64,000 bases of DNA from Dugong dugon (taxonomy: Eukaryota; Chordata; Mammalia; Sirenia; Dugongidae): positions 114,365,682 to 114,429,681 of the forward strand of contig CM057466.1 of the NCBI GenBank assembly GCA_030035585.1, given 5' to 3'. Shown here one piece after another: positions 55,101 through 64,000 of the stretch. Positions within the stretch are counted from its first letter, which is position 1. The number at the start of each line of letters is the position of its first letter. The translations under genes and the position numbers were made by a program. The notes under the pieces are model-generated. The model made no database searches. It was not told where the DNA came from and saw only the letters and a list, made by a program, of their open reading frames with translations.

Positions 55101-56149
55101 ATAAACCAGTATCAGAACTCTCTGTTACTATCTCTCTACTTTGTCCAAGATTTGCTCATGCATATTCCAAAAAGGCGCTGGCATACTGTATTTTTTCTGT
55201 TCAAAAGAAGAAGAAAAAAAAGCCAAGTTTTCAAACAAAACTTGGAACCATTCCCACGGCAAGGATGTTTACACAGTGTTTCCTGATTGCATAGGAAACA
55301 AATGTTCCCATTTGACCTAATCAGCCGCACCCCACCTATCTAAACCTATTGTGAAAGAAATGAGAACTTTCATCAACCCGTGAAAGGTCTAAACTAGAAT
55401 TTCCCATATAAGTGGAAGATAAACTCAAGTTGAGTTTCCAAATTAGGAAATGCACTAATATGCTGCATCAGAGTGTCTGCCCTCCTGTTGAGCGTAGACT
55501 GGGTCATAACAACTGACCTTCAATGCCTTATGCAAGGGTTTGTTCACAGCCAACACGAGTTTGCTTTTAGTGTGATGCTACCATCACTCTACCTGCACAG
55601 GTAGCTCGGTTTCCACAGCTGTTAACTACAAATAATATATCTTTCAATCAATCTCTTCCAAGGGCTGTTTTAGTTAAAGAACAAAGACATGAGAACTATA
55701 GCTATTAAGCCCCTGAAGGTCAGTTGCATATTTACAGAGACAAATAGAAAAGGAACAAAGTTGTCCTGATATTCCAGGCCAGATATTTACCTAAAGTATC
55801 CAGATGATGGAGACTGATATCGTCGCACAGCTCCTCACTGATGGGTTTCAGTTCCTTTGCTCAACAGCAGTGAGTCAGGTTTCTACTATATAGAACAATA
55901 GACATCTCGTTACTAAAACAGTTTCTTAAGTATCTCTTCTCAAATAAGCATTTATTTTGTCTGGTGAGGGATGTGGTTGCATCTTAAATGTTTCAGAGTG
56001 TTCATAAAACATTACGAATGATTTGTCTACATTTTTTTCTTTTTTTCTAAATGGCTTGTTATTGTGTCTCTCAAATTTTCTTGGAACCTAGGTCAGCACT
56101 TCGTTATCTCTGACATTGTGACTTCCACCAATTTGCCATGATCAAACAC
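55101..56149. other. Unassigned non-coding DNA
   Basis: No gene or recent repeat recognised. Confidence 0.45.
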
Positions 56150-56336
56150 GTTGTTGATGTGAGTTGCTTTCAAGCCAGTTCTGATTCGTGGTGACTCCAT
56201 GAATGTCAGAGTAGAACTGCTCCATAGGATTTTCAGTGACTCATATTTCAGAAAGTAGATTGCTGGAACTTTCTTCCAAAATGCCTCTGGGTGGGTTTGA
56301 ACCACCAACCCTTTTGTTGCACCACCCAGGGACTCC
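56150..56336 (-). mobile_element. AfroSINE, longer subtype
   Basis: GTTGTTGATGTGAGTTGC tail at left; GGTTTGAACCACCAACCC and CACCACCCAGGGACTCC at right. Confidence 0.9.
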
Positions 56337-56372
56337 TAATATATTAAATGTTGTGTGTTTGTGTATGTATAT

Positions 56373-56590
56373 GTTGTTGTTGTTATTGTGTGCCATCGTG
56401 TTGATTTCGACTCCTAGTGACCCTGTAGGACAAGTTCACTATAGGACAGCCCCATAGGGTTTCCTAAGCTGTAATCTTAATGGGAGCAGATCACCAGGCC
56501 TTTTCTCTCATGGAGAAGCTAGTGGGTTTGAACAGCTGACCTTTGGGTTAGCAGCCAAGCACTTAACCACTGTGCCACCAAGTCTCCTTG
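56373..56590 (-). mobile_element. AfroSINE
   Basis: GTTGTTGTTGTTATTGTGTG tail at left; TTAGCAGCCAAGCACTTAAC and CACCAAGTCTCC at right. Confidence 0.92.
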
Positions 56591-56620
56591 TGTGTGATAT
56601 AGAGAGATGTATATATGAAG

Positions 56621-56871
56621 AATGGGAACAGTGGTGCTTCAGGGGTAAAATCCTCACCTTCCATGCAGGAGACCTCAGTTTAACTCCCAGCCAGTGCACC
56701 TCATACAAAGCCACCACCTGTCTGTCACTGGAGACTTGTGTGTTGCTATGATGCTGAACAGGTTTTAGCAGAGCTTCATGAGTGTGGAACAGGACCAGGC
56801 ACCATTTTGTACCATTGTGCATAGGGTTGCCATGAGTTGGGGGACAACTCGACGGCAGCTAACAACAACAA
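56621..56871 (+). mobile_element. tRNA-Gly-headed SINE with internal deletion and TSD
   Basis: Head GGTGCTTCAGGGGTAAAATC; body stops after GCAGAGCTTC and jumps to GAACAGGACCAGGCACC, about 90 bp shorter than other copies. Flanked by TATATGAAG (56612-56620) and TATACGAAG (56872-56880). Confidence 0.9.
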
Positions 56872-56880
56872 TATACGAAG

Positions 56881-57790
56881 TGGTCTGAAGGTCCTGCACC
56901 ATCACCACCTGAACCTCTAATGAGCAAATGGACCTCTCATGAAAGGCCAAGGTAACGATCTTTAAAGGCAAGGGAGCAGAGATCCCTCCAGGATGCTGTT
57001 TTGATCGCTTACTGCTTGCCAACATCACCTGCTTCTTCTGGACTGAAGTAGGTGAGCTGCACTGCTTCAATGCAGGTATCTGATGGGAGAGGAGTGGAGA
57101 ACAAAATGCCCTCAGCACACCGATGGTCCTGCTGTCCCCAGTACAGAGGGCTGCATGTCATACTCCCTTAAATATGGGCTAGCCAAATGTGGACTTGCAG
57201 TGCCCACGAGACGTGGACGAGGAGAACCCAGAGAGGCCATCTGTGCTTGAGGACCATCCGAGGAGCAGCTTACCATGTAGAAGAAGCTGTAACACTGCCT
57301 GAGCAGTGTTGAGTCCTGAGGGGGTCCAGAGCACTGTCCTTCTATGCAGCAGGCGTTCATTTTTACACCTATCAGCCTCACTTGGTCCATTGCTAGAGGA
57401 GAATAATCACCCTACAGATGAAGGAAATAGGACCTGAGGCTGGTGTGTGATGCTTCACATGGTGTCTGCTAGTGACCAGACAGTGGAGGCTATGGAGAGA
57501 GCATCCCTCACAGAGCAGGCAGGCCATGAACAACTGCCGTCTCAGCTCCTCCCCTGTAATCTGTCCTTGATCTGCCCAGAAGGTTAGAGGCCAGCCAAGA
57601 ACATCCATGCAGAGCAGCAGGCTGTGGACACCCGCTGGTCTCAGATCTTTCACCCTGTCCTGTAACCTCTGGACTCCATTGGTGTCCAGAGCCGATCACC
57701 CCTGGGGAGGTGACACCTACACCTGTCTTAAGCCCAGAAGCCCTTGCCCTCCACACCTACGTGTTCAAGTCACTTTACTAAGCACATATC
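56881..57790 (-). other. GC-richer, low-stop block of unknown origin
   Basis: About 0.9 kb, moderately GC-rich, with minus-strand frames of 117, 92, 86 and 82 codons. Those at 57112-57390 and 57508-57756 are in the same frame with stops between. The translations include a cysteine-containing stretch (MNACCIEGQCSGPPQDS) but nothing I can assign. It may be a decayed endogenous retroelement or pseudogene. Confidence 0.35.
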
Positions 57791-58548
57791 TTTAGTAGCA
57801 ATACCTGTTTGGCTTTAGAATTCAAACTTTTTATTTCACAGCATGGCAAATGGGTTCCAACAAACACCTGTTGAGTGGAGGATTCTCAGGTGCTGGCTGG
57901 CCTAATGGCAGCTGCTTCTGAGGGTGGTGTCAAGAGAGAGTCTGAAGTTGGAGGAGGTGAAAAAAGTGCCATTATCAATAACTAGTATCTTCCCAGCTAT
58001 GCCAGCAGGAGTTAGACGACAAGGAATGAAGGGACACGGTCCACATGTTTGCCATTCTGGAATATACCACACCACCCATACTCAACCTATAGCTCGTAGA
58101 ACTAGATGGACACATTGAAGATGCTAATATTTATTTCCCTCTATGATATAATTGGAATAATAATAATAATATTATTATTATGAAGAATAAATAAGTGTAC
58201 ATGTGTTGAAAAACACTTTTTGAGAAAAAATTGAGAATTTTTTATACAAATAAAATACATATTTGTGTATTTTGTGTTATTATCCATATCTACCAAAAAA
58301 CATTGTTTCAACTACTAGAAATACGTAAAGCAGCACATAAAATACTAATTCTGAGTGCTGCTAAAAAAGAGTTGTGCTTCTGTTTGTGGTGTTTGGCCCC
58401 CAAAACATTCATTAGAATCAACTTTTTTTTCATAGCATATGTATTAGTTTTTTTAGATGTGTTCAAAGTTACAAATATGCAGTTTTAAATTAAAAAAAAA
58501 AAATTTCTCCAAGTAGGGAAGATTTACTCAAATATTTGTAGCTATACA
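57791..58548. other. Unassigned AT-rich DNA with (TAA)n
   Basis: A short (AAT/ATT)n tract at about 58157-58182 and an A-run near 58490. No gene. Confidence 0.45.
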
Positions 58549-58701
58549 AAACCAAAAAACAAACAAACCAAAACAAACTCATTGCCGTCAAGTCGATTCT
58601 GACTCATTGCGACCCCATAGGACAGAGTAGAACTGCCCCGTAGGGTTTCCAGGGAGTGGCGGGTAGATCCAAACTCTTAACCACTGCGCCACCAGGGCTC
58701 C
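58549..58701 (-). mobile_element. AfroSINE with TSD
   Basis: CAAACTCATTGCCGTCAAGT tail at left, CACCAGGGCTCC at right. ATTTGTAGCTATA (58534-58546) and ATTTATAGCTGTA (58702-58714) form the TSD. The head is partly deleted. Confidence 0.92.
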
Positions 58702-59356
58702 ATTTATAGCTGTATTATGATTGTATTAGTTTGTGAAGTTATAGCGGCCAAGTTGTTTCCAAGGAGTTTTGCATTATGGCTGTAACAGAGAGAGACAGAG
58801 AGGTGTGGTACCGAGAGCCCTGGGCTTGGAGTCAGAAAGGCTAGGGTCATCCTCCGTCTCTCCTGCTAAGCTCTGATCAGAGGGCCTTCTTTGTGCCTCG
58901 ACTCAACTTTAGGGAGGTGCTTGGGCAAAAGGATCTCCAAGCTGCCACCAGTTATAAGTCTATAGCTCCTGTAGTACTTATATCCTGTCCATCTACACAT
59001 GTGATACAAAAACTAAGGGTCTCCTTGTTTATGGTTCTGTTTCTGTTCTAACTGCACTGTCCAAACTGTAAACACAATATTGCTGTGAAATCCTCAGAGA
59101 ATATTGACTAAAATCTGTACCCTGCCAATATCTGTCATTCAGAAAGTGACATTGTTTTCTATGTAACTATGGTGGGGGAGGGAGGAGGCATGAGTTCAGT
59201 ATGGTTCTAATGCCTCTTCCTCACATGTTGAACCCTTGAAGCTAAAATAATTGAGGTGTCGTCTCATATTGATTCCTTTGTGAGGGGGAAAGGGGCTGGA
59301 ATACACCATAAAATATTAAGTCAATTGTCTCTGATGAAGAAACAATATGCAATTCC
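58702..59356. other. Unassigned
   Basis: No gene or named repeat. Confidence 0.45.
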
Positions 59357-59357
59357 A

Positions 59358-59530
59358 CGTTGTTGCTGTTCGTTGCTGTCGAGTCAGCTCCAGCTCATGG
59401 TCACCTTGTGTATAACAGAACAAAACGTTGCTCTGTCCTGCGCCGTCTTCATGATTGTTGGTATATTCTGAGTCGATTGTTGGGGCCTTTGTGTCAATCC
59501 CTCTCAATGAGCGTTTCTCTCATTTTCCCT
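59358..59530 (-). mobile_element. RTE LINE 3' end fragment
   Basis: GTTGCTGTCGAGTCAGCTCC, CTGTCCTGCGCCGTCTTCAT and GTGTCAATCCCTCTCAATGA match the RTE 3' end. Confidence 0.88.
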
Positions 59531-59579
59531 GTTCCTGGTGAAGAAACCACATTCAAGTTCATGTAGTTTGATTGCCAAG

Positions 59580-59710
59580 CTTGAACTGTCAGACGAGTGT
59601 GGATTTTAACCTTGGCTCTGCCACTTTTTGGCTAAGTGACCATCTCTAAAATGGAAATAACAAGAGAATCACCATCGTTCTGACAAGGATTGGATGAGAT
59701 AATGATGGAG
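59580..59710 (+). mobile_element. MIR SINE remnant
   Basis: TAACCTTGGCTCTGCCACTT, CTAAAATGGAAATAACAAG, GATTGGATGAGATAATGATG. Confidence 0.75.
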
Positions 59711-59789
59711 AGTGCCAACACCAATGGGCATTCTCTGTGGATTAAAATTCCTTGAGTCTGCTACCACCACTGACTTCTCTGACCGGGAT

Positions 59790-60181
59790 CACAACAGAGG
59801 CTTCTGGACAGAGCTGGAGAAGCATGTAGAACAAAATTCTAACACACCCAAAAAAACCATATCTACTGGCCTGAAAGAGACTGGAGAAACCCCGAGAGTA
59901 TGGCCCCCAGACACCCTTTTAGCTCAGTGGTGAAGTCACTTCCGAGGTTCACCATTCAGCTGGAGAGTGGGCAGCCCCATAAAACAAAACGGGAATAATG
60001 AGGCACAGCAGTCCAGGGACAAGGGCTAGAAGGCAGAAGGGGACAGGAAAGCTGGTGATAGGGAACCCAAGGTTGAGAAGGGACAGTGTTGACATGTAGT
60101 GGGGTTGTTAACCATTGTCATAGGGCAACATGTGTACTAACTGTTTAATGAGAAACTATTTTGTTCTGTAAACCTTCATCT
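59790..60181 (+). mobile_element. L1 3' UTR, afrotherian type
   Basis: Second copy of the element at 42090-42436: ACTGGCCTGAAAGAGACTGG, CTTTTAGCTCAGTGGTGAAG, CTGTAAACCTTCATCTAAAG. Confidence 0.65.
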
Positions 60182-60304
60182 AAAGTGAAAATAGCAGCAC
60201 AACTGGGAAGAACATAATCGATGTCACTGAACTGTGCATATAGAAATTTTTGAAATGTTTTCTCTTTGGCTATGTATATTTTCACCAAAAAAAAAAAAAA
60301 AAAA
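60182..60304 (+). mobile_element. Second L1-like tail plus A-run
   Basis: AACATAATCGATGTCACTGA and TTTGGCTATGTATATTTTCA resemble the tail at 47410-47490. It ends in 18 A at 60287-60304. Confidence 0.6.
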
Positions 60305-60432
60305 GGTTGAGAAGGGAGAGGGTTGACATGTCATGGGGTTGTTAACCAATGTCATAAAACAATATGTGTACTGACTGTTTAATGAGAAACTATTTGTTCT
60401 GTAAACCTTCACCTGAAGTACAATAAAAAAAA
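60305..60432 (+). mobile_element. Duplicated L1 3' UTR end
   Basis: GGTTGAGAAGGGAGAGGGTT to CACCTGAAGTACAATAAAA repeats 60069-60181 nearly base for base, then its own A-rich tail. Confidence 0.8.
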
Positions 60433-60710
60433 AGACAAAAAAAATTTCTTAAGTCTCCACCTTCTGGATTCCACGTGTTTACTGTGAAGCAGTTGCTACT
60501 CTCATGCCACACTCTGTAGTGAGCCATCACTGGAATCTGTTTTTAACAGAGCTACAGAATATATAACATGCCAGTAAATACAATCAACCAAGAGTCTTTG
60601 TATCTAGTGTGTAAAAAAGAAATCACCTTTATCTGAGGGAAAAAAATCATGTATTCATTGCTCCACACAAATAACAACAGCTTAGAATTACCCTCTCTTA
60701 TAGTTCAAAA

Positions 60711-60862
60711 GGAGCCCTGGTGGCACAGTGGTTAAGAACTCAGCTGCTAATTAAAAGGTCAGCAGTTCAAATCCACTAGCTGCTCCTTGGAAACCCTACG
60801 GGGCAGCTCTACTCTATCCTATAAGGTCGCTGTGAGTTGGGATCGACTCCACAGCAATGGGT
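60711..60862 (+). mobile_element. AfroSINE
   Basis: GGAGCCCTGGTGGCACAGTG head, GGATCGACTCCACAGCAATG end, T-rich and GTT tail to about 60892. Possible TSD ATAGTTCA / ATAGCTCA. Confidence 0.94.
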
Positions 60863-60892
60863 TTTTTTTCTTTGTTGTTGTTGTTGTTTTGG

Positions 60893-61990
60893 ATAGCTCA
60901 TAAAGAGTAGAAAAAGGACATAATTTATTATGCAATGTGTAAAGCTCTTTTTTACTTTGGTTTGGTACCAAAAAAAAAAAAAATTGCTCCAAATAAAGAA
61001 ACAAGCTCCAGTGACGTAAACAGAGAGGAATCTGAAGAGTTTTAAGAGAGATGTTTTCCAATCAAGGCAGTTAAACTGAGTGTCTAATGAGACAAGACAA
61101 GTAATTACTTAACAGATTTTAAACATCAAACATGAAATCAGGTTATAAGACAGCTTTCTCTTATATAATAATTTTATGCATTTTGATTGTTTTGGCTTAT
61201 TCTGAAGGTGATATTCTTAATTTCCCATGAACATTTAAAAATTATTTACAATACGATATTTTTATTACCTTAATAATATATTCCTTGAAGTTAAAATCAA
61301 AACCGTGTAGCTGTTTCCACATCAATTTTCCTGAATCTCCATTAGTTTCTTACAATTTTCAGTCTTACCAATAATTTGTATAAAGAGTGAAATATGGTAC
61401 TTATTCCCATCTTCTTAGCATGCCATTGGCCACACCACATTGGCTATCTTAGGGCTTCCTTAGCTTCTTTCATAGCTCGGACTTATAGCATCAGGATAGT
61501 TTTCAAGGCAAAAATACTCAGGATTTTTCTTTTTAATTGTTCATTTTCATATACTCTGACTTCCTTATTGTTCATTTATGCAGCTATTTCAATTTTCAAT
61601 TATTACACTAATTTCTGAGGAGGGAAAAAAAAAAAACCAGAGTAAGAAAATCACTTTCCAAAAGGAGGTCCCATGTCCAAGGCAATAGAGACACACACAA
61701 AATTATTTCTGTACCATAACAATGCCTGCTCAGTAGAATGTGTGTTGTGCTTGCTCCGTGGCATGGCTGAAGACAAGGCTGGTGATGCCTGTGGAGGAGA
61801 GTTGAGCTGGAGCTTGTTGAGAGATTGAGGGTTTACCAGAAAGAGCAGGGCAAGTGTCAGGATTGAGACCTGGCTCAGCCCCTCAGCTTCCTCAGCTACA
61901 GAAGATGCTCAAGATGAAGACGCTTGCTACTTCCTCCTTCCCTGTCCTTCCTCCTCATGGTTAGAAAGACAGTCCTAATCAAACTGAGAA
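60893..61990. other. Unassigned AT-rich DNA
   Basis: A-runs near 60970 and 61627. No gene or named repeat. Confidence 0.45.
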
Positions 61991-61991
61991 A

Positions 61992-62142
61992 GCATTGGTG
62001 GTCCAGTGGTAGAATCTTTGCCTTCCATGCAAGAAATCCCAGTTCGATTCCCAGCCAGCACACGTCATTGGCAGGGTTTCATCCATTGTGCATGGGGTCC
62101 CAAGATGTTGGGGGCTGACTTGACAGCTGCTAACAGCAACAG
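61992..62142 (+). mobile_element. tRNA-Gly-headed SINE, minimal form
   Basis: GCATTGGTGGTCCAGTGGTA head through CAGTTCGATTCCCAGCCAGC, then directly the RTE-like tail (CATTGTGCATGGGGTC ... GACTTGACAGCTGCTAACAG). The whole RTE-derived body is missing. Confidence 0.88.
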
Positions 62143-62779
62143 CATGGGGTACTGCAGGGTAAGTTTTCCTTGGGTTTTGAAAGAAAGATGCAAGTGACCC
62201 AATATTTAACCTGGAAAATCTATTCTTGAACGAGTATTTTCTTCTCATCTGTTTACTCAGAAGGGAACAGACATGCTAGATGGCAAGAAAACAGCAAACA
62301 AACAGAATAAAAAGAGAGTAGGAAAACTTTATTGAATTTAAGTCACAGCAAACCCTCTCTCAAGGGCACCTATGATAGTACATCCAGGCTCTCATCCAGG
62401 AGAAAGCCGCAAGTATTGACACCTGAGACGACAGGGGATCCATATGAAAAACTGCTGCAATTATTGGCTGTCTTTGTAATTAGAAGCAGAAAGTATCAAA
62501 TCATTTGTTCCAATTGATAGGTCGGGAATATGTAATGCAAAGAGATATAAAGGTACCGTCATATCCTCAGAGCTAAAGAAAAGCAGATAAACTGCCTGCA
62601 AGGAATTCATTTACAGACATGTTCTTGGCATAAGGAATAAGAAGAGGTTGCTTTCCTTGTTTATTATAAAAATAAATAATTCACCTCATAGAGCTTTGCT
62701 GCATCATATTGAATCTATTTCATTTATGTATACCTATAATATGCAGGGAACGTGCTGATGTAATTATGAGGGCATATTT
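62143..62779. other. Unassigned
   Basis: No gene or named repeat. Confidence 0.45.
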
Positions 62780-62975
62780 GGTGAGTTTATTTAAATAATA
62801 ATTTTTATCCTTGATAAGAGAAAGACTGCCATTTTCTAATATTACATATTTAAATATAAAATACATTTTAACGTATATTTTAATTTAATATATGATTATA
62901 AATACGTCTGTAAAATATTTATAAATACACAATATTCTACATATAAATATAAATATAAACTTGATCTATTTAAAG
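62780..62975. repeat. AT-rich low-complexity tract
   Basis: Repeated AAATATAAAT and TATATTTTAA type words, very low GC. Confidence 0.7.
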
Positions 62976-64000
62976 TATACCAAATGCTGTCTTATTTATG
63001 TGACATTATACCTTTCATTATGCCCATTAAGAAAGGAAAAGATACATGAAAATTGTTTATAACTTGGATTATTCCTAAACTTTTTAAATTAGGGAGGCAA
63101 TAGGATTAAATCAAGAGGCTTGTGTATTTTTCACTTTGAGAAAAAAGGACAGCTCTTCCAATAGCCTGACTGGTCAAAACCCCGTGAATTTTGATGTGCA
63201 TAAAGAGACTATTTGTTTAGTAATGGCATTGAGGTCCCATTTTCAGATGGCTTGTTTCAGAAGAGGAGCTTTGGAGAGTGGGCTGTACAACCCACACCTG
63301 TCAGGTATAAAGGTGCTTTCATGCTGACATCATCACAACAAGCCCAAAACACACACTTAGGAGTTGCGGTTCCATGGGCCACCCAGATCCATGTGGAAGA
63401 TGTTAGACTTCATGACACTCTTCATGAAGGAAATAAAGCATGAAGAACCCAATCATCACATATGTACTCAAAGGCATACCTTTTGTGTTAAGTATCAGGT
63501 TATCCCTTTGTTTTTTACTGAGGGATGTTAAAGTCAATCGATTTTATGTCCCTTATCATACTCATTTTGAGTTGACCTAAAGGTCAACCTTTTACATACT
63601 TGCCCTCTGAGGAGCACAGATCCTACTGAGAGTGGAGACCAGGGAACACAACTCATAAGGGCACACCACCCACTGGGTTCTGGGGTGAGCCTCTTCCTGC
63701 TGTATTCTCAATGCCCATACTTGCCTGCATCTTGAAAACCTGTTCTAGAGTCTTTTTGTATCTCTGAAATTTAAGCTTCGTTATTTCTGCCTCTAGCTCT
63801 CATTTTCTTGTACTTTCCTTGTACCACATTTATCCCCTATCCCTATTAAGCCACCTCAAACTCCCCTGACCCCTCCATCTTGCCCAATGACCACACATGG
63901 AAACAGCAGACAAATTCCTGGAACAGTTCCTATGAGGTTCCCTGAATGAAAATTCTAGGAAGAAGTCTTGTTCTCCATAATAGATCCAGAGCCCTGAAGA
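62976..64000. other. Unassigned DNA to window end
   Basis: No gene or named repeat. Frames at 63136-63443 (63 and 76 codons, +) overlap each other and lack domains. The last 400 bp are C-rich and could belong to an LTR or other old element. Confidence 0.4.

Noticed and set aside
1-64000. CRISPR array, bacterial operon or phage-defence system
   Set aside because: No regularly spaced direct repeats, no prokaryotic gene organisation; every recurrent sequence is a dispersed mammalian retroelement or a microsatellite.

Overview
The window is repeat-rich, AT-biased vertebrate nuclear DNA with no convincing protein-coding gene, rRNA, tRNA gene or CRISPR array. The organism is almost certainly an afrotherian mammal, most likely a paenungulate (elephant, sirenian or hyrax). 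The evidence is about thirty copies of the tRNA-derived AfroSINE group and a related tRNA-Gly-headed SINE, together with RTE (BovB-like) LINE copies whose 3' end the SINEs share. Ancient mammalian repeats (MIR, L2, MER5A-type hAT elements, Tigger elements, MLT1-type LTRs, old L1) form the background. The species call is inference; membership of Afrotheria rests on the SINE families.

Layout. 1-11 kb: an old L1 piece, several AfroSINEs (some with perfect target-site duplications, TSDs), L2/MIR remnants, a 5'-truncated RTE 3' end and a 188-bp Tigger-like miniature element. 11-15.8 kb: L1 and L2 fragments, AfroSINEs and an internally deleted RTE derivative. 16.8-20.6 kb: a nearly full-length but dead RTE LINE on the minus strand. 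It carries an internal inverted duplication, a Tigger element inside that duplication, and an 81-bp insert that is an inverted copy of DNA 0.8 kb away. 21-22.6 kb: a CpG-rich block flanked by a 14-bp direct repeat, a second copy of the miniature element, a MIR and an AfroSINE.

About 22.6-31.7 kb is strikingly free of SINEs and LINEs. It is AT-rich, dense in homeodomain-type TAAT motifs and retains scattered CpGs. It reads like a cluster of conserved non-coding regulatory elements in a gene desert. A smaller stretch of the same character lies at about 54-55 kb. 31.7-43 kb: AfroSINEs, microsatellites, L1 3' ends and an MLT1-like LTR piece. 43-53.4 kb: a second internally deleted RTE derivative, MER5A elements, two abutting AfroSINEs, a near-perfect 50-bp-arm hairpin, an L2 fragment that still shows the reverse transcriptase DD motif, and a solo MLT1-like LTR. 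55-64 kb: more SINEs, an L1 3' UTR with a duplicated tail, an unassigned low-stop block and AT-rich DNA.

Nothing here forms an operon, a coding gene or a defence system. The functional candidates are the non-coding elements at 22.6-31.7 kb and about 54 kb. The clearest evolutionary story is the parasite-host family of the RTE LINE, its deletion derivatives, and the SINEs assembled from tRNA heads plus RTE sequence. Repeat family names were recalled from general knowledge of consensus sequences; no database search was possible.
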